In this document: positions 39,732 through 48,441 of the stretch, piece after piece
Numbering within the stretch: the stretch's first letter is position 1
Layout: each line of letters opens with the position of its first letter
Assembly: GCA_019637295.1 (NCBI GenBank)
Contig: JAHBVX010000013.1
Span: forward strand, 108,184-172,183
Reading direction: 5' to 3'
DNA: 64,000 bases
DNA from: Polyangiaceae bacterium
Lineage (GTDB): Bacteria; Myxococcota_A; Polyangia; Polyangiales; Polyangiaceae
The notes under the pieces: generated by a model
Told to the model about the DNA's origin: nothing
What the model saw: the letters and a program-made list of their open reading frames with translations, nothing else
Database searches by the model: none
Made by a program: the position numbers and the translations under genes

Positions 39732-40202
39732 TCACCAGCGATAGTGAGCGAACGCCTTGTTGGCATCCGCCATCTTGTGGGTGTCGTCCTTCTTCTTGAT
39801 GGCGTTGCCGCGCATCTGCGCCGCGTCCACGAGCTCAGCGGCCAGGCGCTCACGCATGCTCTTCTCGCCACGATCACGCGAGTACTGGACGATCCAGCGC
39901 ATGCCGAGGGACACACGCCGCTCCGGGCGCACCTCGACGGGCACCTGATAGGTGGCACCCCCGACTCGGCGGCTCTTCACCTCGAGCTTCGGCTTGGCGT
40001 TGTCGAGTGCCTTGCGAAAGATCTCGAGGGGATCTTCCTTGAAGCGTGCCTGAATGATGTCGAACGCACCGTAGACGATGCCTTCAGCAACGGACTTCTT
40101 GCCGTCCTGCATCACCGCGTTGGTGAACTTGGCGACGAGCTTGTCCTTGTACTTGGGGTCCGAGATGATCTTGCGCTTGGGAACTTCGCGGCGGCGGGGC
40201 AT
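39732..40202 (-). CDS. rpsG: 30S ribosomal protein S7
   Basis: Head assembly protein, 156 residues; in E. coli it represses the str operon. Begins [20 protein letters not shown]; signature [20 protein letters not shown]. It follows rpsL by 15 bp. Confidence 0.98.
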   Translation of the reverse strand: MPRRREVPKRKIISDPKYKDKLVAKFTNAVMQDGKKSVAEGIVYGAFDIIQARFKEDPLEIFRKALDNAKPKLEVKSRRVGGATYQVPVEVRPERRVSLGMRWIVQYSRDRGEKSMRERLAAELVDAAQMRGNAIKKKDDTHKMADANKAFAHYRW

Positions 40203-40217
40203 TGGGATGTCTCCTAC

Positions 40218-40616
40218 TCACTGCTTGGGCCGCTTGACGCCGTACTTGGAGCGCTTGCGGTTGCGGTTGGCCTTGTTGGTGCTGCTGGGCCCTACGGCGC
40301 CGGAGGCGTCGAGGGTGCCGCGCACGACGTGATAGCGAACGCCAGGCAGGTCCTTCACGCGACCACCACGGATCAGCACCACGCTGTGCTCCTGCAGGTT
40401 GTGACCCTCGCCAGGAATGTAGCTGGTGACCTCCATTTGGTTGGTCAAGCGGACACGACACACCTTGCGCAGCGCCGAGTTCGGCTTCTTGGGTGTGGTG
40501 GTGTAGACGCGGACGCACACGCCACGCTTCTGAGGGCATGAGCGCAGCGCAGGAGAGGCCGTCTTGACCTTGATCTCGCGGCGCCCGTTGCGGATGAGCT
40601 GTTGTATCGTAGGCAT
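40218..40616 (-). CDS. rpsL: 30S ribosomal protein S12
   Basis: Decoding-centre protein, 132 residues: [20 protein letters not shown], then [19 protein letters not shown] and the [20 protein letters not shown] loop. The two Lys positions whose changes give streptomycin resistance in other bacteria appear unchanged. ATG 40616 gives the normal N-terminus; an in-frame upstream start (40694) would lie in the promoter. Confidence 0.98.
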   Translation of the reverse strand: MPTIQQLIRNGRREIKVKTASPALRSCPQKRGVCVRVYTTTPKKPNSALRKVCRVRLTNQMEVTSYIPGEGHNLQEHSVVLIRGGRVKDLPGVRYHVVRGTLDASGAVGPSSTNKANRNRKRSKYGVKRPKQ

Positions 40617-40662
40617 TTCTACAGAGACCCGTGTCCTGCCCCGGAGAGCCCGGGGGACGCGC

Positions 40663-40690
40663 AGGGTAGCCGCGGCGCGCGCGAAGTCAA
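40663..40690 (-). promoter_or_regulatory. sigma70-type promoter of the rpsL (str) operon
   Basis: Minus-strand TTGACT (40690-40685), 16-bp spacer, TACCCT (40668-40663); predicted start near 40656, giving an approximately 40-nt leader to rpsL. The GC-rich spacer and the stem CCCCGGG..CCGGGG just downstream fit a growth-rate-controlled ribosomal promoter. Confidence 0.6.
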
Positions 40691-40694
40691 GCAT

Positions 40695-40710
40695 GATTCG
40701 CGGACGAATC
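40695..40710 (-). promoter_or_regulatory. inverted repeat abutting the rpsL -35 box
   Basis: GATTCG-CGGA-CGAATC is a perfect 6-bp inverted repeat ending 5 bp before the -35 box and about 27 bp after the last Tad-locus stop. It could be a weak terminator for the Tad operon or an operator of the str promoter; no U-run follows. Confidence 0.3.
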
Positions 40711-40737
40711 CCGGTGGGGTTCGATCGTGGGGACGGC

Positions 40738-42240
40738 TCACTTGGCTGCTTTGAGGCGTCTGCGGAGGATCTCCGCCGCCTCTTTGTACGCGGGCCTTTC
40801 AGGGTGTTCCTGGGCCAGTTGCTCGTACAGCTCCAGCGCCTTCCGCAGGTCGCCGGAGGCCACCGCGTCCACTGCCCGCCGCTCCAGGGTGAGCTCCCCC
40901 TTCGCCAGCTTGGGCCGCTCGGTCGGTGGGTCCTCCGAGGGCTTCGCTGCCGTGGGCGTCGGGGGCGGCTCCGGAGCGCCAGCGTCCTGGGTACCCGCCG
41001 CGGTCGCTGCCCCGGTCGCCTCCGCAGAGGCCGGCGGGGCCACCCCGGCGCTCGGCGCCGCGGACGCAGCAGGCTTCGGGGGCGGCTCCTCCAGCTCTTC
41101 GTCGTCGTCGGTGAAGACGATCATGAAGGCGATCAAGCCGAAGGGCAGAGCCGCGTACATGAGCCGGCGCGGCAGCGGCAGCGCTCGCCAATCGTCCAGC
41201 GCGCGCTGCAGAGGGTTCTTGCCGGCAGCCCCCGCCACACCCGGCTGCATCGGCATGCCCGGCTGCATCGGCATGCCCGGCTGCATCGGCATGCCCGGCT
41301 GCATCGGCATGCCCGGCTGCATCGGCATGCCCGGCTGCATCGGCATGCCCGGCTGCATCAGGTCGGGCGCCCCAGGGAACCCGGGCGGCGGCGTGCCGAG
41401 GGGCATGCCGGGAGGCGGCTCGATGCCCCGCTCTGCCATCGCCTGATGCGCGGCCCACAGAGCGTGCCCGGTGGGCGGCATGGTGGGCTCCGGCGCCTGG
41501 ATGATCACGCCCTGCGCGCCTCGAGGCGGGCCTTCCGGCGCGGCCTGCGGCTCGATGAGCTGCGGAACGACGCCCCCGGTCTCCGCAAGGAACTCCTCCA
41601 GGGGTTTGATGACCGTCGCGTCGCCGGACTCGGGCGGTGGGCGGACCGATGGTGGCTTCGGGCGCTCGCGGTGGGCGCGGGGTGGCTCCTGCGGCGGGGC
41701 GTACGCGGGAGGTGGCGTGTTGGACCGGGGTCGCGCTTCCTGCGCAAAGCCCGGCGCGTCCTGCACCACCGTCTTGCTCTCCGGATCGTCCTCCTGGTAA
41801 CCGCGCTGGGCTGGCCCGGTCAGGCGCGTGGGGACGTCCTCCACGTGGACCGGCGCTGCCGCCCGAGGCTCGGGCAGCGCGGGCTGACCCGCCGCGGGCC
41901 GGCGCTGGGCGCGCGCTCGCGCGGGGGCGGTCGCTTGGGTGTAGACCTGCAGGCCGACGCCTCCGAGACGCACCTCGACAGGGATGGGGACGGCAACCCA
42001 CTCCGTCCCGACCGGGGTTCCGGGCAGCACGACACGGGTCCCCGGCGCTGCAGCGACGAACAAGGTCGCGCCGTCGAAGAAGAGGTAGGCGTGGGTCGGT
42101 GCGAGCCCCGGGCCGACCACGGTCCACGACCCCTCCGAGCCCACGCTGAAAGCCTCCACGGTGGTGCCGGGCCGAAGCTCCACCTCGGGGCGGTCCGTGG
42201 AGCCTCCGCGCACTCTTATGTAAATGCTGTCAGTACCCAC
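40738..42240 (-). CDS. FHA-like N-terminal, membrane and repeat protein of the Tad locus
   Basis: About 500 residues, last gene of the Tad operon. The N-terminus (about 1-100) is FHA-like ([40 protein letters not shown]) but lacks the clean phosphothreonine-binding core. A long Pro-rich disordered region follows, with seven MQPG units. A transmembrane segment ([20 protein letters not shown]) and a TPR-like C-terminus ([20 protein letters not shown]) complete it. GTG 42240 overlaps the upstream ATPase gene by 11 bp; an ATG at 42276 in the same frame is the alternative. The layout suggests a linker between phospho-signalling and the Tad machine, which is inference. Confidence 0.72.
   Translation of the reverse strand: MGTDSIYIRVRGGSTDRPEVELRPGTTVEAFSVGSEGSWTVVGPGLAPTHAYLFFDGATLFVAAAPGTRVVLPGTPVGTEWVAVPIPVEVRLGGVGLQVYTQATAPARARAQRRPAAGQPALPEPRAAAPVHVEDVPTRLTGPAQRGYQEDDPESKTVVQDAPGFAQEARPRSNTPPPAYAPPQEPPRAHRERPKPPSVRPPPESGDATVIKPLEEFLAETGGVVPQLIEPQAAPEGPPRGAQGVIIQAPEPTMPPTGHALWAAHQAMAERGIEPPPGMPLGTPPPGFPGAPDLMQPGMPMQPGMPMQPGMPMQPGMPMQPGMPMQPGMPMQPGVAGAAGKNPLQRALDDWRALPLPRRLMYAALPFGLIAFMIVFTDDDEELEEPPPKPAASAAPSAGVAPPASAEATGAATAAGTQDAGAPEPPPTPTAAKPSEDPPTERPKLAKGELTLERRAVDAVASGDLRKALELYEQLAQEHPERPAYKEAAEILRRRLKAAK
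41235..41362 (-). repeat. 18-bp tandem repeat coding for MPMQPG
   Basis: Seven nearly identical copies of ggctgcatcggcatgccc in register, encoding MQPGMP repeats within the Pro-rich linker of the 40738-42240 protein. The near identity of the copies at the DNA level indicates recent expansion. Confidence 0.95.
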
Positions 42241-43369
42241 TGTGGCCGGTGTCGACTCCGCGTTTCCGTGCAGCATCGTATATCACAGAGGGCAGCTCGA
42301 CACCGTGTTCCCGTAGCTGCTCTTCGCACTGCGGGATCACGCCGGTAGGCTCGAACTCGCTCAGGATCTCACCCTTCGGTCCGATCCCCTGGTAGCGCCG
42401 CACGAAGATGTCCTGCATGTCGTACTTGCCGGTGTCCAGGTCGAAATTGAGGACCTCGGTGATGTGGGTGGTGCGCCGCGAGCCGTCCTGCAAACGGGAC
42501 ACCTGGACGATGATGTTGATGCCGGAGCCCAACTGAGAACGCATGGCCGCAAGCGGCATGTCGATGTCGCTCATCATGCACATGGTCTCGAGGCGCGTCA
42601 TGGTGTCACGGGGGTAGGTGGCGTGACAGGTGCCCATGCAGCCGCCATGACCGGAGGTCATGGCCTGTACGATGTCCAGCGCCTCACCGCCGCGGATTTC
42701 GCCGATGATCAAGCGATCGGGTCGCATCCGCAGGGTAGACCGGAACAGGTCGCGGATGGTCACGGCTCCCCGTCCCTTCGCGTCCGGCGGACGCGCTTCC
42801 AGCTGCACGACGTGCGTCTTCTGCAGCTGGACCTCCTTGGAGTCCTCGATCACGACGATGCGTTCGCCGTCCGGGATGAAGGACGAGAGGGCGTTGAGCA
42901 TACTCGTCTTGCCGCTGCCCGTGCCGCCCGCGATGATGATGTTCAACTTCGCCTCGACGAGCGCCGACAGGGTTTGCGCGGCGACCGGCGACATGGAGCC
43001 GAACTGCACCAACCGATCGACGGTGAGGGTCTCCTTGAAGAAGCGCCGGATCGCGATGAACGGTCCGCCAGGTGCTGCGGGTGGAACGACCGCCTGCAGG
43101 CGGGAGCCATCCGGCAAGCGTCCTTCCAGGATAGGGCGGCGCTCGTCCACGAACTTTCCGACGAACTGCGCGGCGGTGCGCAGCGCCGCCATCAGCGCCT
43201 CTTGACCATCGAACTTCGCGTCGGTCAGAAACAGCTGCCCGCCCTTCTCGATGAACACCTGATCGGGCCCGTTGATCATGATCTCGCTGACCTTCGGGTC
43301 GTCGAGGAACGGGCGCACCGGGCTGAAGAAATCGAGCAGGGCTTCTTCGAAGACGTCTTGGGGGATCAC
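42230..43369 (-). CDS. second CpaF/TadA-type secretion ATPase
   Basis: Cytosolic hexameric ATPase of the type II/IV secretion superfamily, 379 residues, without an FHA domain. Walker [18 protein letters not shown], Asp-box region IEDSKEVQLQKTHVVQLEAR, Walker B RPDRLIIGEIRGGEALDIVQ and the His-box GHGGCMGTCHATYPRDTMTR are all present. It is clearly distinct from the 46600-48414 ATPase. GTG 43369 overlaps the upstream stop (GTGA). Two ATPases may drive separate steps, for example assembly and retraction, or work as a mixed ring. Confidence 0.92.
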   Translation of the reverse strand: MIPQDVFEEALLDFFSPVRPFLDDPKVSEIMINGPDQVFIEKGGQLFLTDAKFDGQEALMAALRTAAQFVGKFVDERRPILEGRLPDGSRLQAVVPPAAPGGPFIAIRRFFKETLTVDRLVQFGSMSPVAAQTLSALVEAKLNIIIAGGTGSGKTSMLNALSSFIPDGERIVVIEDSKEVQLQKTHVVQLEARPPDAKGRGAVTIRDLFRSTLRMRPDRLIIGEIRGGEALDIVQAMTSGHGGCMGTCHATYPRDTMTRLETMCMMSDIDMPLAAMRSQLGSGINIIVQVSRLQDGSRRTTHITEVLNFDLDTGKYDMQDIFVRRYQGIGPKGEILSEFEPTGVIPQCEEQLREHGVELPSVIYDAARKRGVDTGHSGY

Positions 43370-43932
43370 GGCAGTGCCTTCAAGAGAGAGTCGCGCGCTT
43401 CGGCCGCGTGCGGGCCCTCGGGCAGGAGCTCGAGGTAGCGGCGGAAGTGTTGATCGGCCCCCAAGTGGTCTTGCTCGACGTCGCGCAGGAGCACGGCCAA
43501 GGCGTAGTGCGCGTCCGCATGCCCGTCGCTCTCGCGGACCACTCGCTGGAGGTGCTCCTTGGCGCGGTCGTTCTGTCCGATGGCGGAGTGCATGGTCGCG
43601 ACCAGGAAGCGTAGCGCGTGGTCCTTCGGATTCCTGACCAGAAAGCGCTCTCCCACGCTGACCGCCGAGCGAAACCTCGCGCTCTCCACGTAGCTGCGCA
43701 TCAGCATGGGCAGCACCGTGCGGGGATCGGCGCCTTGCTCCAAAGCCGAAGCGAAGTACTGCTCGGCACGGGTGTGGTCTCCCATCTTGGCGAAGAGCTT
43801 GCCGCGCTCGACCAGCTTGTCGGGGGCCTGCTCCCGCCGGACGGTGCTCTCCACCTCTTGCATGCGCTTGCTCTGAGGGCTTCCGCAGGCCATCAGGGTC
43901 AGAGCAGAGCAGGCAATGGCGGCGCGTCTCAT
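43366..43932 (-). CDS. TPR lipoprotein, TadD-like
   Basis: 188 residues. Signal peptide RRAAIACSALTLMAC with the lipobox Cys near residue 16, then four or more TPR-like helical pairs (RGKLFAKMGDHTRAEQYFAS, AKEHLQRVVRESDGHADAHY). TadD pilotin-like lipoproteins in Tad systems help secretin assembly. Its start lies 2 bp after the preceding stop, and its own stop overlaps the ATPase start. Confidence 0.75.
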   Translation of the reverse strand: MRRAAIACSALTLMACGSPQSKRMQEVESTVRREQAPDKLVERGKLFAKMGDHTRAEQYFASALEQGADPRTVLPMLMRSYVESARFRSAVSVGERFLVRNPKDHALRFLVATMHSAIGQNDRAKEHLQRVVRESDGHADAHYALAVLLRDVEQDHLGADQHFRRYLELLPEGPHAAEARDSLLKALP

Positions 43933-43933
43933 G

Positions 43934-44812
43934 CTACTTGCCCTTGGACTGGTCGCCGTACTTGACCTTCAGCCGCCGGTCCAAGTTCGACAGCCACGCG
44001 CGGTAGTCGGTCTGCGGTCGGCCTTCGGTGAAGGCCAGGAGCACCCGAACCTCCTTCTGCATCAACGGCACGTTGCGCGTGGACAGAGCGTGCTCGAGGC
44101 GCACACGGTGGGTACGGAAGTCCTCCTCGACCTCCCCGCGCAACTTGGCGCCTTGGCGGGCCGCGAGCTGAGCCCGGTCGTTCTCACCGGCGATTCGGAA
44201 GCATGCCGCTGCTGTCTCGTAGCGCGTCACCGCCTGTACCCCATCCGGTATGTGGAAAGGACGCCGCTCGTGCTTGGAGAGCGCGATGGAGTACTCGTCC
44301 TCCGCGACGGACCCTGCCTGTGCGGCGCCGGTCTGCGGACAGCTCGGAGCCTCCTCGGCCCAGAGCTGAGGCACCTCTTCCGGCGCAGCCGCGGGTCCGT
44401 CGTCTTCCTCCTCGTCCAGGATGATGTACGCGGCGAGCGGGATCATGATCAGCGCGAGGACGCGGGTCATGGGGCTCATGCCCTGTTCCTTGCCGGTCGC
44501 GACCGCGGCACCGGCCACCTCGATCTGGGTGACCATGATCTGCGTCGTACCGACACCCAGGATCGAGCCAGGGACCAGCTGGGTGCGCGAGAAAGGCGCC
44601 CCGTTGACCAAGGGCGGCGGCTGGAAGCTGCGCGCCTCCGCGATCACTCCGCCAGGACCAGTCGATACCAGGATGTGCTCCACGGCTGCCTGGTCGATGG
44701 GCATGCGGATCTCGCAGTGGCCGCCGCTGCCGACCAAGGCGCGATCGCCATCGATGCGGAGCTCCTCCACTCGGCCGTCGGCGTGTCGTATGTCGAACTT
44801 GAGCGCGCTCAC
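43934..44812 (-). CDS. FHA-like protein with one membrane segment
   Basis: 292 residues. N-terminal FHA-like domain (FDIRHADGRVEELRIDGDRA, LVGSGGHCEIRMPIDQAAVE, VNGAPFSRTQLVPGSILGVG) without the full canonical Arg/Ser-His signature. A transmembrane segment (TRVLALIMIPLAAYIIL, about 148-164) is followed by an acidic linker and a helical C-terminal domain (about 200-292). Third FHA-like protein of the locus. Probably inner-membrane, with the FHA side in the cytosol. Confidence 0.7.
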   Translation of the reverse strand: MSALKFDIRHADGRVEELRIDGDRALVGSGGHCEIRMPIDQAAVEHILVSTGPGGVIAEARSFQPPPLVNGAPFSRTQLVPGSILGVGTTQIMVTQIEVAGAAVATGKEQGMSPMTRVLALIMIPLAAYIILDEEEDDGPAAAPEEVPQLWAEEAPSCPQTGAAQAGSVAEDEYSIALSKHERRPFHIPDGVQAVTRYETAAACFRIAGENDRAQLAARQGAKLRGEVEEDFRTHRVRLEHALSTRNVPLMQKEVRVLLAFTEGRPQTDYRAWLSNLDRRLKVKYGDQSKGK

Positions 44813-44837
44813 GAGTACCTTCCTGGTCGGCGAATCA

Positions 44838-45746
44838 TCACGTGTCCGCCGTCTGCTCTCCGAGCTTGAGGAACATCGGGCCCAGGATCAGCGCGATGAT
44901 GCACAGCATCAGCAGCGCGAGTGGACCAATCATCTTGACTCCTGCCTTGGCGGCCATTTGCTCGGCACGCACGCCGCGCCGCATGCGGGTCATGCTGGCT
45001 TGGATCTGCAGCACGTCCGCGAGCGGATTGCCCTTCTCCTCGGCTTGTACCACCGAGTTGACGAACTCCTGTACCGCCTCGAGCGGCGCACGATCCGCGA
45101 ACGCGACCAGCGCCTGCTTGCGAGTGCGCCCCACGCCGAGCTCTTGGAGGATGCGCGCGAACTCCTCGACCAAGGGGTCGTCGGGATCGCTCGACTTCTC
45201 GACGACCTGGCGCACGGCGCCGGGAAAGTCCTTCCCGGCGCTCATGGCCAGCGCGAGCAGGTCGATGGCATAGGGCAATCCGCGGTTTATGCCCTTGAGT
45301 CGGTCGTCCCGAGTCGCGGACAGCTGTAGCCAAGGCAAGAACGCAAACAGGGGGCCGACGACGAACACCATGGCTACGCCCATGCCCGTCATCTGTCCGG
45401 CAACCACGCCGAAGCCCAAGCCACCCACGCCAGAAATGATGCTGAGCGCAACGAACTCGTCTGGCGTGATGCCGAGCCAGTCGCCACCGAGCACCAACTG
45501 CCGCTCGACCTTGACGCGAAACTCCTGATTGAGAACGCCGCTGACCCGGATACCGAGCCAGCGAACGAGCGGCTCGACTTGCTTCCAAGCGTCGTTGTCC
45601 TCGAGCGCTCGGCGGCGCTTCAACCCTCGCATACCCAGGCGGCTGGCCTCGCGGGACGGCGCGCTCACGACGGCGTACACGACGAGCGCGAGCGCTGCAC
45701 CGAACAGCACCATGACGACGTAACGCAGAATGACGTGGGTGCTCAT
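44838..45746 (-). CDS. tadC: TadC-like Tad platform protein
   Basis: 302 residues, T2SSF domain. Helices at the N-terminus (VVMVLFGAALALVVYAVVSA), middle (IISGVGGLGFGVVAGQMTGM) and C-terminus (IGPLALLMLCIIALILGPMF), with the cytosolic core FARILQELGVGRTRKQALVA and VQAEEKGNPLADVLQIQA. Pairs with TadB as the inner-membrane platform driven by the ATPase. ATG 45746 overlaps the tadB stop (ATGA). Confidence 0.9.
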   Translation of the reverse strand: MSTHVILRYVVMVLFGAALALVVYAVVSAPSREASRLGMRGLKRRRALEDNDAWKQVEPLVRWLGIRVSGVLNQEFRVKVERQLVLGGDWLGITPDEFVALSIISGVGGLGFGVVAGQMTGMGVAMVFVVGPLFAFLPWLQLSATRDDRLKGINRGLPYAIDLLALAMSAGKDFPGAVRQVVEKSSDPDDPLVEEFARILQELGVGRTRKQALVAFADRAPLEAVQEFVNSVVQAEEKGNPLADVLQIQASMTRMRRGVRAEQMAAKAGVKMIGPLALLMLCIIALILGPMFLKLGEQTADT

Positions 45747-46603
45747 ATGTCCACGCTCAGGATCTTCCGCGCCATCAAGATGGACGCCAGCCAGGTGACC
45801 CCGGCGAAGGCCGCGATGGCCCAGCCGGCGATGGGCTCGCGCAAGGGGTCGTAGAACCCGGGCTGCATCCAGTTCATGACGACCGCGAACGCGAATGGGA
45901 ACACGGCCAGCACGTACATCTGCGCCTTGCCTTCCGCGGTCTTCGACTTCACCACGCCCTCGAGACGCAACATGTCGCGCATGGTGTTGGCAGTCGTCTC
46001 GAGGATCTTCGGCAAATCCCCACCGAGCTGACGTCCAATCAAGATCGCGCACAGCGCGGAGTCCAGCTGACGGCTCGAGACTCGACCGCCCAGGTTCAAG
46101 AGCGCTTGGTCCAGGGTGCTCCCGACGCGCATCTCCTTGACCGCCAGATCCACCTCCTGGGAGATGGGATAGGGCAACAAGGGCTGAATGCTGATGAACG
46201 AGTTGGACACGCTCGGCGTCGCCTTCAGAGCGTTGGCGAGCGCCGTGAGGAACCCGTCCAGCTGGTCTTCGATCTGGGCGACGCGCTCCTGACGCTTGCG
46301 CTCGATGTACCGGGACGGCGCGTATGCCGCCACGAACAGCGCGATCCACCAGCCCTCGAAGCCGATGGCCACGTGGATGGCGAGGATGAGCACCATGGCG
46401 CCGATCTGACCCACGGCGATGTGCCGTCCCGGGGTGAAGTTGTGCAAGAGCCGCAGCTTCCGCTCGAGGAAGGTGCAGTACCGATGCCAGTAGCGCCAGA
46501 AGGGCGACGCCGAGTCCGCCAGCGCCGCCCAGGTCGCCACGAGCAGCGCGAAAGCCACCAGCCCCACCGACCCGAACTTGAGCAGCAGCGTGACCGGCGT
46601 CAC
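45743..46603 (-). CDS. tadB: TadB-like Tad platform protein
   Basis: 286 residues, T2SSF domain, with helices at both ends (LLKFGSVGLVAFALLVATWA; YVLAVFPFAFAVVMNWMQPG) and the cytosolic core LDGFLTALANALKATPSVSN, VSSRQLDSALCAILIGRQLGG. GTG 46603 overlaps the stop of the FHA-ATPase (GTGA). Confidence 0.9.
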   Translation of the reverse strand: MTPVTLLLKFGSVGLVAFALLVATWAALADSASPFWRYWHRYCTFLERKLRLLHNFTPGRHIAVGQIGAMVLILAIHVAIGFEGWWIALFVAAYAPSRYIERKRQERVAQIEDQLDGFLTALANALKATPSVSNSFISIQPLLPYPISQEVDLAVKEMRVGSTLDQALLNLGGRVSSRQLDSALCAILIGRQLGGDLPKILETTANTMRDMLRLEGVVKSKTAEGKAQMYVLAVFPFAFAVVMNWMQPGFYDPLREPIAGWAIAAFAGVTWLASILMARKILSVDI

Positions 46604-48414
46604 AGGTACGGCCCTCCGCGGGGCACCAAACCCTTGACGATGAAGTCCTCCAGGAAGGTCGGCAGATAGCCCGTTGCCTTGAACTTGCCCTGAACTTCGC
46701 CCTTGGGCCCAGTCCCGCTGCGCACGAACTGGTAGATCGGCATCAGCTCGAAGTTCAGGTCGTCGTCGAGGCCGATCACCTCGGCGATGGCGCTGACCCG
46801 ACGCGAGCCGTCGGAGAATCGCGTCTGCTGCACGACGACGTGGATACTGCCGGCGATCTGCTCCCGTACGGCGCGCGACGGCAGGTCGATGCCGGCCATC
46901 AAGCACAGGGTCTCGATGCGCTTCATGGCCTCGAGCGGACTGTTCGCGTGGGTCGTGGTGAGCGAGCCGTCGTGGCCCGTGTTCATGGCCTGAAGCATGT
47001 CCAGCGCTTCGCCACCGCGGCACTCGCCGACGACCACGCGGTCGGGGCGCATGCGCATCGCGTTCTTGAGCAAGTCGCGAATGCTGTACTCACCCTTGCC
47101 CTCCATGTTGGCCGGGCGAGTCTCGAGGCTCACGACGTGCGGCTGCCGCAGCTGAAGCTCCGCGGCGTCTTCGATGGTGACGATGCGCTCGTCTTCGGGG
47201 ATGGCGGCCGAGAGCACGTTGAGCAGGGTGGTCTTGCCGCTGCCGGTGCCGCCGGAGATGATGATGTTCTTCTTTGCCTTGACGGCGCGGACCAGGAAGC
47301 GGGCCATCTGCTCCGAGATGGCCTTGTACCCGATCAGGTTGTCCAGGGTGAGCGGCACCTTCGCGAACTTGCGGATGGTGATGCACGAGCCCTTGAGCGC
47401 GATGGGGCGAATCACCGCGTTGACGCGCGAGCCGTCCTTGAGCCGAGCATCCACCAGGGGCGACGACTCGTCGATGCGGCGCCCGAGTGGGGTCACGATC
47501 CGCTCGATCACCGCGCGCACCCGCTCGTCGTCGGTGAAACGCTGGTCGGACAGCACGATTCGACCGTTGCGCTCGACGTAGATCGTGTCCGGATCTACGA
47601 CCATGATCTCGGTGACGCTCGGGTCGGCGAGCAGGTGCTCCAGGGGGCCAAGGCCCAGCGCTTCGTCCGCCAGCTCCCCCACCAACCGGTCGCGCTCGAC
47701 CGTGGCCGGGAGCCGGGAACCCATGATGTCCACGATGCGGCGCAGGGCGCCGATCACCTTGGGGCGCATGGACGGATCGTCCATCTGCTGCGCCGAGACC
47801 TGCGCCAGCTCGAGGTTTTCGAGTAGCTGACGGTGTATCTCGCGCCGCAGCTCGTTGACGGCTTCATCCTCACGCGAGCGCTTGCGCGTGGGCAGCTGTG
47901 GCGCCGGCGCTGCGGCCGGCTCGGCCTTGGCGGGCTCCGGGGGCCGAGGGTGGTGAGGAGCGGAGGGCTCCGGGAGGGGCGGCGCGTGATGCGGCGCCGA
48001 CGGAAGGGGAGCGGGCGGCGGCGCTGGGCGCTGGGGCGGCGGCGCTGGGTGCGCCGGGTGGCTGGCGTTGGGGTGCGAGTAGTGCGCGGGGGGTGCGGCC
48101 GGAGGCAAGCTGGGCTGCGCCGGATTGCGGAACGTCAGGGTGTGATCGCCGACGACGATCGCCGTGCCGAAGTCGATCCAAGCGGAGGTCTTCTTGAGGA
48201 GCTGCTGGCCCGCCAGTGTGCCGTTCGTCGAGCGATCCTCCACGCGGATGGCGCCATCGACGAACTCGACGACCGCATGCTGGCGCGAGATCAAGTCGCT
48301 CTTGATGCGGAGCCCACACTCCGCATCGCGACCAATGGAGATCGGCCCTTGCGCGCGGAGCTGGAGCGCTCGCTTACCGCCGCTCTTGGACTCGATTTCT
48401 ACGAGTACGTTCAC
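46600..48414 (-). CDS. FHA-CpaF fusion secretion ATPase
   Basis: 604 residues. A true FHA domain at the N-terminus (about 1-100: [37 protein letters not shown]) with the phosphopeptide-binding Arg, Ser-Arg-x-His and Asn. A Pro/Ala/His-rich linker (about 100-190) joins it to the CpaF ATPase: Walker [35 protein letters not shown], Walker [21 protein letters not shown]. The motor for Tad pilus extension. Fusing FHA to the motor suggests control by Ser/Thr phosphorylation. ATG 48414, 27 bp after the secretin gene. Confidence 0.93.
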   Translation of the reverse strand: MNVLVEIESKSGGKRALQLRAQGPISIGRDAECGLRIKSDLISRQHAVVEFVDGAIRVEDRSTNGTLAGQQLLKKTSAWIDFGTAIVVGDHTLTFRNPAQPSLPPAAPPAHYSHPNASHPAHPAPPPQRPAPPPAPLPSAPHHAPPLPEPSAPHHPRPPEPAKAEPAAAPAPQLPTRKRSREDEAVNELRREIHRQLLENLELAQVSAQQMDDPSMRPKVIGALRRIVDIMGSRLPATVERDRLVGELADEALGLGPLEHLLADPSVTEIMVVDPDTIYVERNGRIVLSDQRFTDDERVRAVIERIVTPLGRRIDESSPLVDARLKDGSRVNAVIRPIALKGSCITIRKFAKVPLTLDNLIGYKAISEQMARFLVRAVKAKKNIIISGGTGSGKTTLLNVLSAAIPEDERIVTIEDAAELQLRQPHVVSLETRPANMEGKGEYSIRDLLKNAMRMRPDRVVVGECRGGEALDMLQAMNTGHDGSLTTTHANSPLEAMKRIETLCLMAGIDLPSRAVREQIAGSIHVVVQQTRFSDGSRRVSAIAEVIGLDDDLNFELMPIYQFVRSGTGPKGEVQGKFKATGYLPTFLEDFIVKGLVPRGGPYL

Positions 48415-48441
48415 GGGATACCTCGCGGGGCCAGAGCGCGC

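Noticed and set aside
41235..41362. Possible CRISPR-like array
   Set aside because: The units are contiguous 18-bp copies without spacers and keep a reading frame, so they are a coding tandem repeat.
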